NCBI GenBank assembly: GCA_038258095.1
Contig: JBBSQE010000024.1
Location: 1-19,858 of the forward strand
DNA from: JBBSQE01 sp038258095
GTDB lineage: Bacteria > Actinomycetota > Thermoleophilia > Solirubrobacterales > 70-9
Direction: 5' to 3'
DNA length: 19,858 nucleotides
Positions within the stretch are counted from its first letter, which is position 1; each line of letters opens with the position of its first letter. Positions 1 to 5,814 of this stretch are shown here, one piece after another. A program made the position numbers and the translations under genes. The notes beneath the pieces were generated by a model. It was not told the origin of the DNA. It was given only the letters and a program-made list of their open reading frames with translations, and made no database searches.

Positions 1-460
1 CCTGCTGACCCTCGAGAGGGTGCGGATCTGTAAGCGCGACGGCGAGCTGATCGAGCGCCCCCACGCGCTACCTGCCAAAGACGAGCATGGCATGGACATC
101 TGGCAGAAGCTGATGGTCTACACCTCGGAGGCTGCGAAGCACGGCAAGCACCCGATCCACTTCGAGCTGATCAAGCGCCTGCGCAAGACGGGCGCCACCG
201 GCGCCACATCCCTTCGCGGCGTCTGGGGCTTTCACTGCGACCACGCCCCTCACGGCGACCGGGCGTTTCGCCTGCAGCGCCATGTTCCGATCGTCACGAT
301 CATCGTCGACGCGCCCGATCGGATCGCTGCCGCCTTCGACACCGTCGACGAGCTGACCTCCGAGCGGGGGCTGGTCACCAGCGAGATGGTGCCGGCGATG
401 GCCGCGCTTGCCGAGCAGGAGCGAAGAGGAGGGCTCGGCCTCGCGCGCCATCGCTTCTGA
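1..460 (+). CDS. DUF190 family protein, C-terminal part (5' end outside window)
   Basis: The frame is open from base 2 to the TGA at 458-460. The sequence reads as the end of one DUF190 module (LLTLERVRICKRDG) followed by a second module of about 100 residues, with KLMVYTSEAAKHGKHP, GATGATSLRGVWGF and ERGLVTSEMVPAM matching the family pattern. DUF190 proteins are small PII-like ferredoxin-fold proteins, often found next to crcB fluoride channels and sometimes present as tandem domains. I therefore take this as the second half of a two-domain protein and not a gene starting at the GTG at 20; there is no convincing ribosome site before that GTG. The C-terminal 20 residues after the domain are basic and poorly patterned. 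A crcB gene would be expected just left of the window, but that is inference. Confidence 0.75.
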   Translation, partial: LLTLERVRICKRDGELIERPHALPAKDEHGMDIWQKLMVYTSEAAKHGKHPIHFELIKRLRKTGATGATSLRGVWGFHCDHAPHGDRAFRLQRHVPIVTIIVDAPDRIAAAFDTVDELTSERGLVTSEMVPAMAALAEQERRGGLGLARHRF

Positions 461-545
461 GGAAGCAGGGGGCCGGGCGGGCACCGGCGGCTGTAGGGGT
501 CACCGGACTCGGAGCGACACACAGCGGACACACGGAAAGGACTCC

Positions 546-1031
546 ATGGACGACAAGCTTCCAGCTGGAACGCCGGCTCAGCCAAACAGGCAATTCTGGA
601 CTTCTTGCATCAGAGACGATCCCTGGCGACGGATACCTGGAGCCCACCGAGCGGGTCGCGACGTTCGACAACGACGGCACCCTCTGGATCGAGCAGCCTT
701 CACCGGTGCAGCTTGACTTCATCTTCCGTGCTCTGGCGGCGGCGGCGCAGAGCGATGCCTCGCTCGCCGCCAGGCAGCCTTACAAGGCGATCCTGGAGCA
801 AGACCACGACTTCTTCGCGGCGGTGAGCCGACACCAACCCGAAGCGATCATGGCCCTCGAGGAAGCGCTCGCACGAAACTGGCATGGGACGCTGCCGAGC
901 GGGTTCGATGCGGAGGTTCTGCGGTATCTGGCCGCATCGAAGTCGGAGCACTTCGATGCGCCCTACACCGAGCCGAGCGAGAGGGCTGGACCCTGGTCGG
1001 TATGACAAGCGACTGGAAGGTGGTGTTCTGA
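546..1031 (+). pseudogene. Decayed HAD-superfamily phosphatase (frameshifts plus internal deletion)
   Basis: A good ribosome site (AAAGGA, 535-540) precedes ATG 546. The recognisable protein is spread over three frames. MDDKLP is in the first; SWNAGSAKQAILDF is in the second, after a lost base near 562. The catalytic motif I region ERVATFDNDGTLWIEQP and the helix QLDFIFRALAAAAQSD are in the third, after another lost base near 605. A last shift near 989 gives the family-like ending TLVGMTSDWKVVF and TGA at 1029-1031. Between DAPYTE and this ending the middle of the enzyme (motifs II-IV, well over 100 residues) is missing, so this is real decay and not just sequencing error. DNDGTL is the nucleophile motif of HAD phosphatases. 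A non-functional remnant is the best call. Confidence 0.8.
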
Positions 1032-1032
1032 T

Positions 1033-1059
1033 GAGCGAGCGGCCGATCCGGCCTCGCTC
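1033..1059. terminator. Strong GC-rich hairpin just after the HAD pseudogene
   Basis: GAGCGAG (1033-1039) pairs with CTCGCTC (1053-1059), and inside it GCCG (1042-1045) pairs with CGGC (1049-1052) around an ATC loop, with a two-base bulge on the left arm. The hairpin begins 2 nt after the TGA of the dead phosphatase gene. There is no T-run on either side, so it is only a terminator candidate; many high-GC actinobacterial terminators lack a clear U tract. The 140 bases between it and the transporter stop hold no gene I can support. Confidence 0.35.
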
Positions 1060-1202
1060 GAGCTGCGCGGGTGCGCGCCAGGGTCGTGCCCAAGATCGGT
1101 TCAGGAAGCTCTCGACGAGCAGGGAATCGATTGCGTCGCGGTCAGGAACCCTCGCTTCCTCGCAGCCGTCGGTTGGAATGGCCGACCGGTCCAGCTACCC
1201 CA

Positions 1203-1940
1203 TCATCCCGTTCGCCGTCGCAAGGTCAGCGCACCGAGGCCGAGCGCGGCGATCGTCGTCCCCACCACGACCAGCACGTCTGCGGCAAATGCCGCGCCCA
1301 GGGGCTCAGGGCTGGTCGCCTTCGCCAGCGCTTCGAAGGCGTAGGTGAGCGGAAGCATCCATGAGATCGCTTCCAGAAAGCCCGCCATCTGGTCGCGCGG
1401 GACGAAGAGGCCGCAGAGGATCAGCTGGGGGAAGATCAGCGCCGGCATGAATTGCACCGCCTGGAATTCGGTCCGGGCAAAAGCGCTGACGAAGAGGCCG
1501 AGCGCCATTCCGAGGAGCGCGTTGCCGATCGCGAGGAGCCCCACGAGCCAGGCGCCGTGGGCAGCGTGCAGGTCGAGGACGCCGAATCCGAGGACGACCA
1601 CGACGATCGCCTGCAAGGTGGCAAGGAGGCCGAAGGCGATGCCATAGCCGGCGAGGATGTCGAGCTTGCTGAGGGGCAACGTCATCAGCCGCTCGAGCGT
1701 GCCGGTCGTGCGCTCGCGCAGCATTGAGATCGAGGTGATCAGGAACATGATGATGAAGGGGAAGAGGCCGCAGAGCGGGGCGCCGATCCCCTGGAAGACT
1801 TGCTTCTCTCCCTCGAAGATCCCGTAGAGGAGCAACAGAAGGAACGCCGGGACGACCAAGAGCAGGGCGATCGTCCGCGGGTCATGGCGAATCTGCCGCA
1901 GGACCCGAACGGCGGTCGCGCCGGTCACTCGCGCGCTCAT
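1203..1940 (-). CDS. ABC-2 type transporter permease
   Basis: This 245-aa membrane protein has a short basic N-terminus (RVLRQIRHDPRT) and about six hydrophobic segments. These include LLLVVPAFLLLLLYGIF near residues 27-43, a segment beginning FPFIIMFLIT near 60, and LLATLQAIVVVVLGFGVL near 105-122. The stretch SMLRERTTGTLERLMTLPLS after the second segment is the hallmark of the ABC2_membrane family of exporter permeases (DrrB/NodJ-like). ATG 1938-1940 overlaps the TGA of the ATPase gene upstream by 4 nt (ATGA), so the two are translationally coupled and form one exporter. Substrate cannot be told from sequence; such pairs export drugs, lipids or polysaccharides. Confidence 0.88.
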   Translation of the reverse strand: MSARVTGATAVRVLRQIRHDPRTIALLLVVPAFLLLLLYGIFEGEKQVFQGIGAPLCGLFPFIIMFLITSISMLRERTTGTLERLMTLPLSKLDILAGYGIAFGLLATLQAIVVVVLGFGVLDLHAAHGAWLVGLLAIGNALLGMALGLFVSAFARTEFQAVQFMPALIFPQLILCGLFVPRDQMAGFLEAISWMLPLTYAFEALAKATSPEPLGAAFAADVLVVVGTTIAALGLGALTLRRRTG

Positions 1941-2692
1941 CTGCCTTCGGCCCTCTCGATCTTCACCAGGAAGGCTTTGCCGAGTTCGCTCTCGCCGGTC
2001 TCCTCGCGCAGCCGGTCTGGGGTCAACTGGGCGAGCAGCCCCCCGTCGCGCATCAACAGGAGCTCGTCACACTCTCCCGCCTCGTCCATGACGTGGCTTG
2101 AGACCAGGAGCGTGGTGCCCGTCTCGGCGAGGACGTGGAAAGTCCGCCACAGCTCTGCGCGCAGGACGGGGTCGAGGCCGACGGTCGGCTCATCGAGGAT
2201 CAGCACCGCGGGCTCCCCGAGAAGAGCGGAGGCGAGGGAGACGCGGGAGCGCTGTCCGCCCGAGAGCGAGCCGACGAGCCGATTCTCCATGCCGTCCAGG
2301 CCGACCGCCGAGGTGGTCTGCTCCACCTTCTCCGTCGATGTCCCGACGATCGCCGCGAAGTAACGGAGGTTCTCCTCGACGCTGAGGTCCCCGTACACCG
2401 AAGGCGCCTGGGTGACGTAGCCGACTCGGCTCCGAAGGCCCGGTGAACCCGCCTCGACGCCAAGCACCTCGACAGTGCCTCCAGCGACGATCTGCACGCC
2501 GACGATCGAGCGCATCAGCGTCGACTTCCCGCACCCGCTCGGCCCAAGCAGTCCCGTGACCGAGCCCGCCGCGACCTTGAGGGAGACGCCGTGGAGGATC
2601 TCGCGGCCACCTCGATCGACGACCAAGTCGCGAACCGAGATGGCGTGGCTCGCAGCGTTCGGCGCTTTCGGTGAGGCTGAATGAGAGGCCAC
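1937..2692 (-). CDS. ABC transporter ATP-binding protein
   Basis: This is the nucleotide-binding subunit partner of the permease that follows it. With GTG 2690-2692 as start (251 aa) the motifs fall as expected: Walker A GPSGCGKST at 50-58, Q-loop VTQAPSVYGDLS near 93-104, signature LSGGQ at 143-147, Walker B VLILDEP at 163-169 and switch His200 in LLVSSH. The frame is open further upstream to 2857, but that extension crosses the tRNA fragment at 2757-2798 and has no protein character, so I reject it. The GTG has only a weak ribosome site and the exact start is uncertain. The 4-nt overlap with the permease gene supports a two-gene exporter operon of the DrrAB type; the substrate is unknown. 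Confidence 0.88.
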   Translation of the reverse strand: MASHSASPKAPNAASHAISVRDLVVDRGGREILHGVSLKVAAGSVTGLLGPSGCGKSTLMRSIVGVQIVAGGTVEVLGVEAGSPGLRSRVGYVTQAPSVYGDLSVEENLRYFAAIVGTSTEKVEQTTSAVGLDGMENRLVGSLSGGQRSRVSLASALLGEPAVLILDEPTVGLDPVLRAELWRTFHVLAETGTTLLVSSHVMDEAGECDELLLMRDGGLLAQLTPDRLREETGESELGKAFLVKIERAEGR

Positions 2693-2756
2693 GGGAAGAA
2701 GTCCTACCAGACCATTTCCAGGGTGGACCGATATTCGCTCGCAGGGGTATCTCGAG

Positions 2757-2798
2757 TGGAGATGGGCGGACTCGAACCGTCGACCTCCTGCACCACAA
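2757..2798 (-). tRNA. Truncated tRNA: 3' half only (anticodon loop to discriminator)
   Basis: On the minus strand bases 2798 to 2757 match tRNA positions 32-73. They give the loop TTGTGGT (anticodon GTG, His), stem arm GCAGG, variable loop AGGTC, T arm GACGG-TTCGAGT-CCGCC with one mismatch, acceptor arm CATCTCC and discriminator A. No matching 5' half follows: nothing nearby complements the acceptor arm, there is no D arm, and the expected CCTGC before the loop is absent. Bacterial tRNA-His normally has discriminator C73, so its identity is doubtful. The strand from the discriminator to the anticodon stem is 31/35 identical to tRNA-Ala(CGC) at 4047. It is probably a non-functional scar, such as an attachment-site half left by an element that integrated in a tRNA gene. 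Confidence 0.6.
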
Positions 2799-2850
2799 AC
2801 CCCTGGGCCCGGCGTCGTAGACGCGCATAGGTGGGTGGCGGTGTCGGCGG

Positions 2851-3150
2851 TTGCCAAGCGACCCCGATGAATACGATCTGCATGTGCCGCATCGGGATCT
2901 CAAGGTCAACGACTACGTCGTCGCCCAGTCCCCGAACGCGCCGCTTCTCGTCGCCCTTGCCGCGGCACTCGCGTCCTTGTTCCTCGACGATGGAACGACC
3001 GCCGCCGACGTCGCTCGGTCCGTCTTCTACGTCGGCTTGACGGTCTGGGCCTACGAGGAGGCCACCAACGGCGTCAACTGCTTCCGCAAGGGCCTCGGGA
3101 TCGCCGGGTTGCTGTTCGTCGTGGTCCGCCTTGCTCAGGGCTTCGGGTGA
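2851..3150 (+). CDS. Small predicted membrane protein (about 99 aa), function unknown
   Basis: The frame runs from TTG 2851 to TGA 3148-3150. After a hydrophilic start comes NDYVVAQSPNAPLLVALAAA, then a hydrophobic helix ending in SLFLDD. A middle part, SVFYVGLTVWAYEEATNGVN, could form a second membrane segment, and a last helix is GIAGLLFVVVRLAQGFG. The character is that of a conserved small inner-membrane protein, with charged loops and no low-complexity codon bias. I do not recognise a named family. The start is uncertain: TTG 2851 lacks a clear ribosome site and GTG 2884, which begins just before NDYVVAQ, is an alternative. The stop overlaps the start of the short frame that follows by 4 nt (GTGA). 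Confidence 0.6.
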   Translation: MPSDPDEYDLHVPHRDLKVNDYVVAQSPNAPLLVALAAALASLFLDDGTTAADVARSVFYVGLTVWAYEEATNGVNCFRKGLGIAGLLFVVVRLAQGFG

Positions 3151-3284
3151 CTGACTCCACTCAGTCGCCCGCAGACGACGACCAGATCCGTGATGCCGCC
3201 GGCCAGCAGAAGCCGTCGGCACCGTCGTTCAGCCTCGAGCGCGCGTATGCCGACCTGAGGTCGGATCCAATCGCTGTGGGGTAG
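3147..3284 (+). CDS. Short hypothetical ORF (45 aa), possibly truncated
   Basis: GTG 3147 overlaps the stop of the small membrane protein (GTGA), the arrangement of coupled genes. The product begins VTDSTQSPADDDQIRDAAG and ends SLERAYADLRSDPIAVG, hydrophilic with a possible short helix at the end. It stops at TAG 3282-3284, just where the antisense remains of a dehydrogenase gene begin, so the original 3' end could have been lost at that junction. Hairpins GACTGA/TCAGTC (3149-3166) and CCGACC/GGTCGG (3250-3264) lie within it. Function is unknown and it may not be expressed. Confidence 0.3.
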   Translation: MTDSTQSPADDDQIRDAAGQQKPSAPSFSLERAYADLRSDPIAVG

Positions 3285-3292
3285 ACCCGCGA

Positions 3293-3549
3293 ACCGGCGA
3301 TCTCCTCGGGCGGCCCATGCGTCCGATCGGCTCCCGGGCGATGACTGCGGCGCGACCTTCGTCGGTGTCGCCGGTGAAGCGGCGCATCATCTCGGTGTCG
3401 ATGATTCCGGGGCAGATGGCGTTGATGCGGATGTTCGAAGCGGCGTAGCCGAGCGCCGCCGACTTGGTCAGGCCGATGAGGCCGTGTTTGGTGGCGGCGT
3501 AGGCGGCCTGGCCCTTGAAGCCCTTGGAAACCCCAGGGGCCAGAGCCGA
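3293..3549 (-). pseudogene. Fragment of a short-chain dehydrogenase/reductase (SDR) gene
   Basis: About 85 residues of a classical SDR are readable. They include GFKGQAAYAATKHGLIGLTK, which carries the catalytic Tyr-x3-Lys (YAATK), then NIRINAICPGIIDTEMMRRF and EPIGRMGRP. This is the segment from just before the active site to the C-terminal third. The Rossmann N-terminus (TGxxxGxG) is missing upstream of about 3549. Near 3306 a lost base shifts the frame so that EEIAG continues in another frame and then similarity ends, so the C-terminal strand is missing as well. It is a fragment truncated at both ends plus a frameshift, and is non-functional. No partner genes are nearby. Confidence 0.8.
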
Positions 3550-3568
3550 GAACCTGACCGACTCGAGT

Positions 3569-3582
3569 CGGCGTTCGCGCCG
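3569..3582. terminator. Small hairpin after the 84-aa gene
   Basis: CGGCG and CGCCG flank a four-base loop (TTCG on plus, CGAA on minus, a GNRA-like loop), 13 nt past the stop codon of the 84-aa minus-strand gene. The perfect palindrome GACTCGAGTC (3560-3569) lies directly beside it. No T-run follows, so this is a weak terminator candidate. Confidence 0.3.
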
Positions 3583-3594
3583 AACAGCCACCCT

Positions 3595-3849
3595 TCAGCG
3601 AAGCTCGTCGAGGGAGCCGACCTCTAGGTCGAACACCTCTTCTGGGGAACGCCGGCGACGGTATGGGGACACCGTGACCCGATGGGTGTCACCGCAGGGG
3701 CAGGGGACTTCGATCGGCCGCGTGTCGGAGGCCGGGTCGGTGTCGACCTTGAGGCGACGGAGCGTGCCCGTGGTCTTGCAGCCGAAGGAGATCACCCAGC
3801 CGAAGTCCTCGGGCTCGGCGGGTTTCTTGTAGCGGCGGGGCTGGGGCAT
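3595..3849 (-). CDS. Hypothetical 84-aa protein with Cys/His metal-binding pattern
   Basis: ATG 3847-3849 follows a modest purine-rich stretch (GGCGAGA). The protein starts MPQPRRYKKPAEPEDFGWV, strongly basic then acidic. It has Cys24 in SFGCKTTG and a CPCGDTH motif at 50-56 (Cys50, Cys52, His56), so four potential zinc ligands are present as C-x25-C-x-C-x3-H. The end is RRRRSPEEVFDLEVGSLDELR-like, with a basic patch followed by an acidic tail. I do not recognise the family. The ordered spacing of Cys/His and the non-random composition argue for a real gene, perhaps a small zinc-ribbon protein. It stands alone between an SDR remnant and tRNA-Ala(CGC). Confidence 0.55.
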   Translation of the reverse strand: MPQPRRYKKPAEPEDFGWVISFGCKTTGTLRRLKVDTDPASDTRPIEVPCPCGDTHRVTVSPYRRRRSPEEVFDLEVGSLDELR

Positions 3850-4046
3850 TCGCCCATTCTCGCCGATCCGGCAGGGACCGGCTTTAGGATGCTCTGCGCG
3901 AAAAGCAGGTGCCCGAGCTCAGCTCCGATCCGTGTTCAAAGCGAGCGCCTTTGCATGTCCATTGGGCACCAGGGCGCGGAATCCCGCCGTGGCCTGGGGG
4001 AGGGGCCGGCGGTAGGAACCCCAGCAATTGCAGCGGTTCTCGAAAG

Positions 4047-4119
4047 TGGAGCTAGGCGGACTCGAACCGCCGACCTCCTGGGTGCGATCCAGGCGCTCTT
4101 CCAGCTGAGCTATAGCCCC
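4047..4119 (-). tRNA. tRNA-Ala (anticodon CGC)
   Basis: The complete 73-nt cloverleaf reads on the minus strand. It has acceptor GGGGCTA/TAGCTCC with the G3-U70 wobble pair that marks alanine tRNA, a D arm with AGCTCAGCTGGAAGAGC, an anticodon stem CCTGG/CCAGG with loop ATCGCAC, variable loop AGGTC, T arm GGCGG/CCGCC with TTCGAGT, and discriminator A. CCA is not encoded. Its anticodon reads GCG codons. A TATCCT-like box at 4150-4155 (minus strand), about 30 nt upstream, is a weak candidate -10. The 197 bases before it (3850-4046) and the 219 after it (4120-4338) contain no gene that I can support. Confidence 0.95.
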
Positions 4120-4338
4120 GAAACGGCGTGACCTGCACGCCTGGCGGGAAGGATACGCAGTCCGGGGCGTTCGGTTCTCGGTGATGCCGGCCGGGATCGA
4201 GGGTGCATGAAGTCTTGTTGCGTCGCTCGTGAAGGGGCGCTCCCCGGGGTAGGGAGATGGACGAAGGCGGCGAAGCTCTGCTACTGCCTGAACATGTGAG
4301 CGAAAGCGCATAGTCTTATCGCGGACGGCAGAGGACCT

Positions 4339-5577
4339 ATGGGAATCCTGGACGACGCCATCAAGGAACACCTGGAGCTGAAGCGCCAATCCGGCGCTGG
4401 CCCAGACGACCTGCAGAAACTCGAGAACGAGGCGTTCGGGCCCGTTGACGACTCCGACCTGGCGGATGAGCCGATCTCCGACGAGGCAGCGGAGGCCGCA
4501 ACGCAGTTCATGAAGGTGGATGCCGGCGACCCGCCGGTGGCGCCCGAGGCCGACGCCTCCTCGCTGGCGCCCGAGACGGCCCCGGACCCGCCCGCAGGCG
4601 AGGAGCCGCCCGTGGCCGCTGAGCCGCCATCCGCGCCCGAGACCGCCGAGTCCCCCTTCGTTCAGGACGCGCCGATCGAGTCGTCTTCGCCGGAGCAGGA
4701 CGCTCCTTCCGAGGCGGACGCGATGGAACACGAGATCATCTCCGCTCCCGAGTCCGGAGACACCGAGCCTCCCTTCGGGCCCGAGCCCGAGAGCAAGGGC
4801 CCGAACACCGAGGAGCGCCACGCGATCTCCGAGCACCCCACCGAGCTGTATGACGTCGCCGCGGAGATCTCCGCCGGCCAGGAGAGCCCTTCCGAGGAGG
4901 ACCTCTACGACGCCGAGGCGTCCGATCCGCGCCTGGTTCCGCCCGAGCCGGTCGGGGAGTCCCTGGAGGTCTCCCAGCCCGACGCCGAGGACGGCTCCGA
5001 CGCCGCCCCGGACTCGGAGGCCTCAGCGGACACCGATGACGAGCCGGGCGACATCGGCGCCGAGGCGGAGCTTGCGCTCGGTGAGGAGGAGGACGACGAC
5101 TTCTTCAGCGATCAGTCCCTCTCCGACGAACTCGACCAGGCCCTCGACGCGCCGGACCTTTCGGCGCCCGAGGCTTCGCCCACTCCGCCCCCGGCGGACC
5201 CACCGCCGTCCGATCCGCCCACCGAGGCCTACGACCGCGAATCCGAGCCGGCGTCCGAACCTGAGCCCGAGTCAACCGACGACGAGCCGGACGCCGAAGT
5301 GGCCGCTCCTCCCGAGGCCGCCCCGGCGGTTGAGCCCGGCGATGCCGAGCCCGCGGAACCCGCGCCCGAGCCTGCCGATGAGCCCGCACCCGAGCCTGAC
5401 CCGGAGCGCACGCCGCCAGCCGACCCCGGCCCCGAGGAGAGCGAGGGCGGCGGCAGCTTCTACAACGCCGACGAGGATGTGCTCGAGGAGACGCCCGACT
5501 TCCTCCAGGACACTCCCGAGCACGAACGACTCTGGTTCGAGCAGAAGCCGCCGAAGGACTTCGACTTCGACGATTGA
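4339..5577 (+). CDS. Acidic, Pro/Glu-rich, probably disordered protein with conserved ends
   Basis: ATG 4339 follows the ribosome site AGAGGA (4330-4335). The 412-aa product has three parts. Residues 1-34 are an amphipathic helix-like head (MGILDDAIKEHLELKRQSG, ending in ENEAFGP). Then comes about 320 residues of Glu, Asp, Pro, Ala and Ser with almost no hydrophobic or basic residues, broken by one patch with aromatics near 252-262 (EEEDDDFFSDQSLSDELDQA). The tail, about 365-412, has SFYNADEDVLEETPDFLQDT and then ERLWFEQKPPKDFDFDD. There is no signal peptide or membrane segment, so it is cytoplasmic. Head and tail look like conserved docking motifs joined by a long acidic linker. The function is unknown and I assign none. 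The antisense and +1 frames are open only because of its composition. Confidence 0.8.
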   Translation: MGILDDAIKEHLELKRQSGAGPDDLQKLENEAFGPVDDSDLADEPISDEAAEAATQFMKVDAGDPPVAPEADASSLAPETAPDPPAGEEPPVAAEPPSAPETAESPFVQDAPIESSSPEQDAPSEADAMEHEIISAPESGDTEPPFGPEPESKGPNTEERHAISEHPTELYDVAAEISAGQESPSEEDLYDAEASDPRLVPPEPVGESLEVSQPDAEDGSDAAPDSEASADTDDEPGDIGAEAELALGEEEDDDFFSDQSLSDELDQALDAPDLSAPEASPTPPPADPPPSDPPTEAYDRESEPASEPEPESTDDEPDAEVAAPPEAAPAVEPGDAEPAEPAPEPADEPAPEPDPERTPPADPGPEESEGGGSFYNADEDVLEETPDFLQDTPEHERLWFEQKPPKDFDFDD

Positions 5578-5654
5578 TCCGGCGGGGGCCGTTCTGTTCC
5601 ATCGCGCCCTCCTATAGCGGGGCCTACCTGGATCAGTTCGGCTGCGCCCCGGAG

Positions 5655-5689
5655 AACAGAAAGCCCCGCTCTAGGCGAGGCTCCCTGTT
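5655..5689 (-). terminator. Probable intrinsic terminator for glutamate dehydrogenase
   Basis: On the minus strand AGCCTCGC (5682-5675) pairs with GCGGGGCT (5669-5662) with one mismatch, around a short TAG-type loop. It is followed by TTTCTGTTCT, a T-rich tail. An outer arm AACAG/CTGTT (5655-5659 and 5685-5689) lengthens the stem. It lies about 125 nt past the GDH stop, in the gap between convergent genes. The same 237-nt gap (5578-5814) also holds GATACC...GGTATC and CTTGCC/GGCAAG inverted repeats, so the gap is rich in structure. Confidence 0.55.
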
Positions 5690-5814
5690 GGCGTTCTTGC
5701 CTTCCCTGGCAAGGGGGAAGAGGCATTTCTGATACCGGCTATCGCCGATGCTGAGGTATCGGTGACCGTGCAACGGCCTTGAAACGGACTGATCCCACTA
5801 AGACGAATGTCCAG

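Noticed and set aside
1072..1200. Protein-like stretch on plus, EALDEQGIDCVAVRNPRFL and WNGRPVQLPHH, before the ABC permease stop
   Set aside because: No start, no stop-bounded gene and no recognised family; it could be another remnant but the evidence is too thin to annotate.
2757..2830. A complete tRNA-His gene
   Set aside because: No 5' acceptor arm, D arm or 5' anticodon-stem strand can be paired, and the discriminator is A; only the 3' half exists.
4500..5460. Tandem repeats or CRISPR-like array in the acidic gene
   Set aside because: The repetitiveness is imperfect Pro/Glu/Ala codon runs in one frame with no fixed unit length or spacers.
4520..5617. Arg/Pro/Ser-rich 365-aa frame overlapping the acidic protein
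   Set aside because: It is the +1 frame of a Glu/Pro/Ala-rich gene in GC-rich DNA; its repetitive Arg/Pro/Ser composition is the shadow of that gene's codons.
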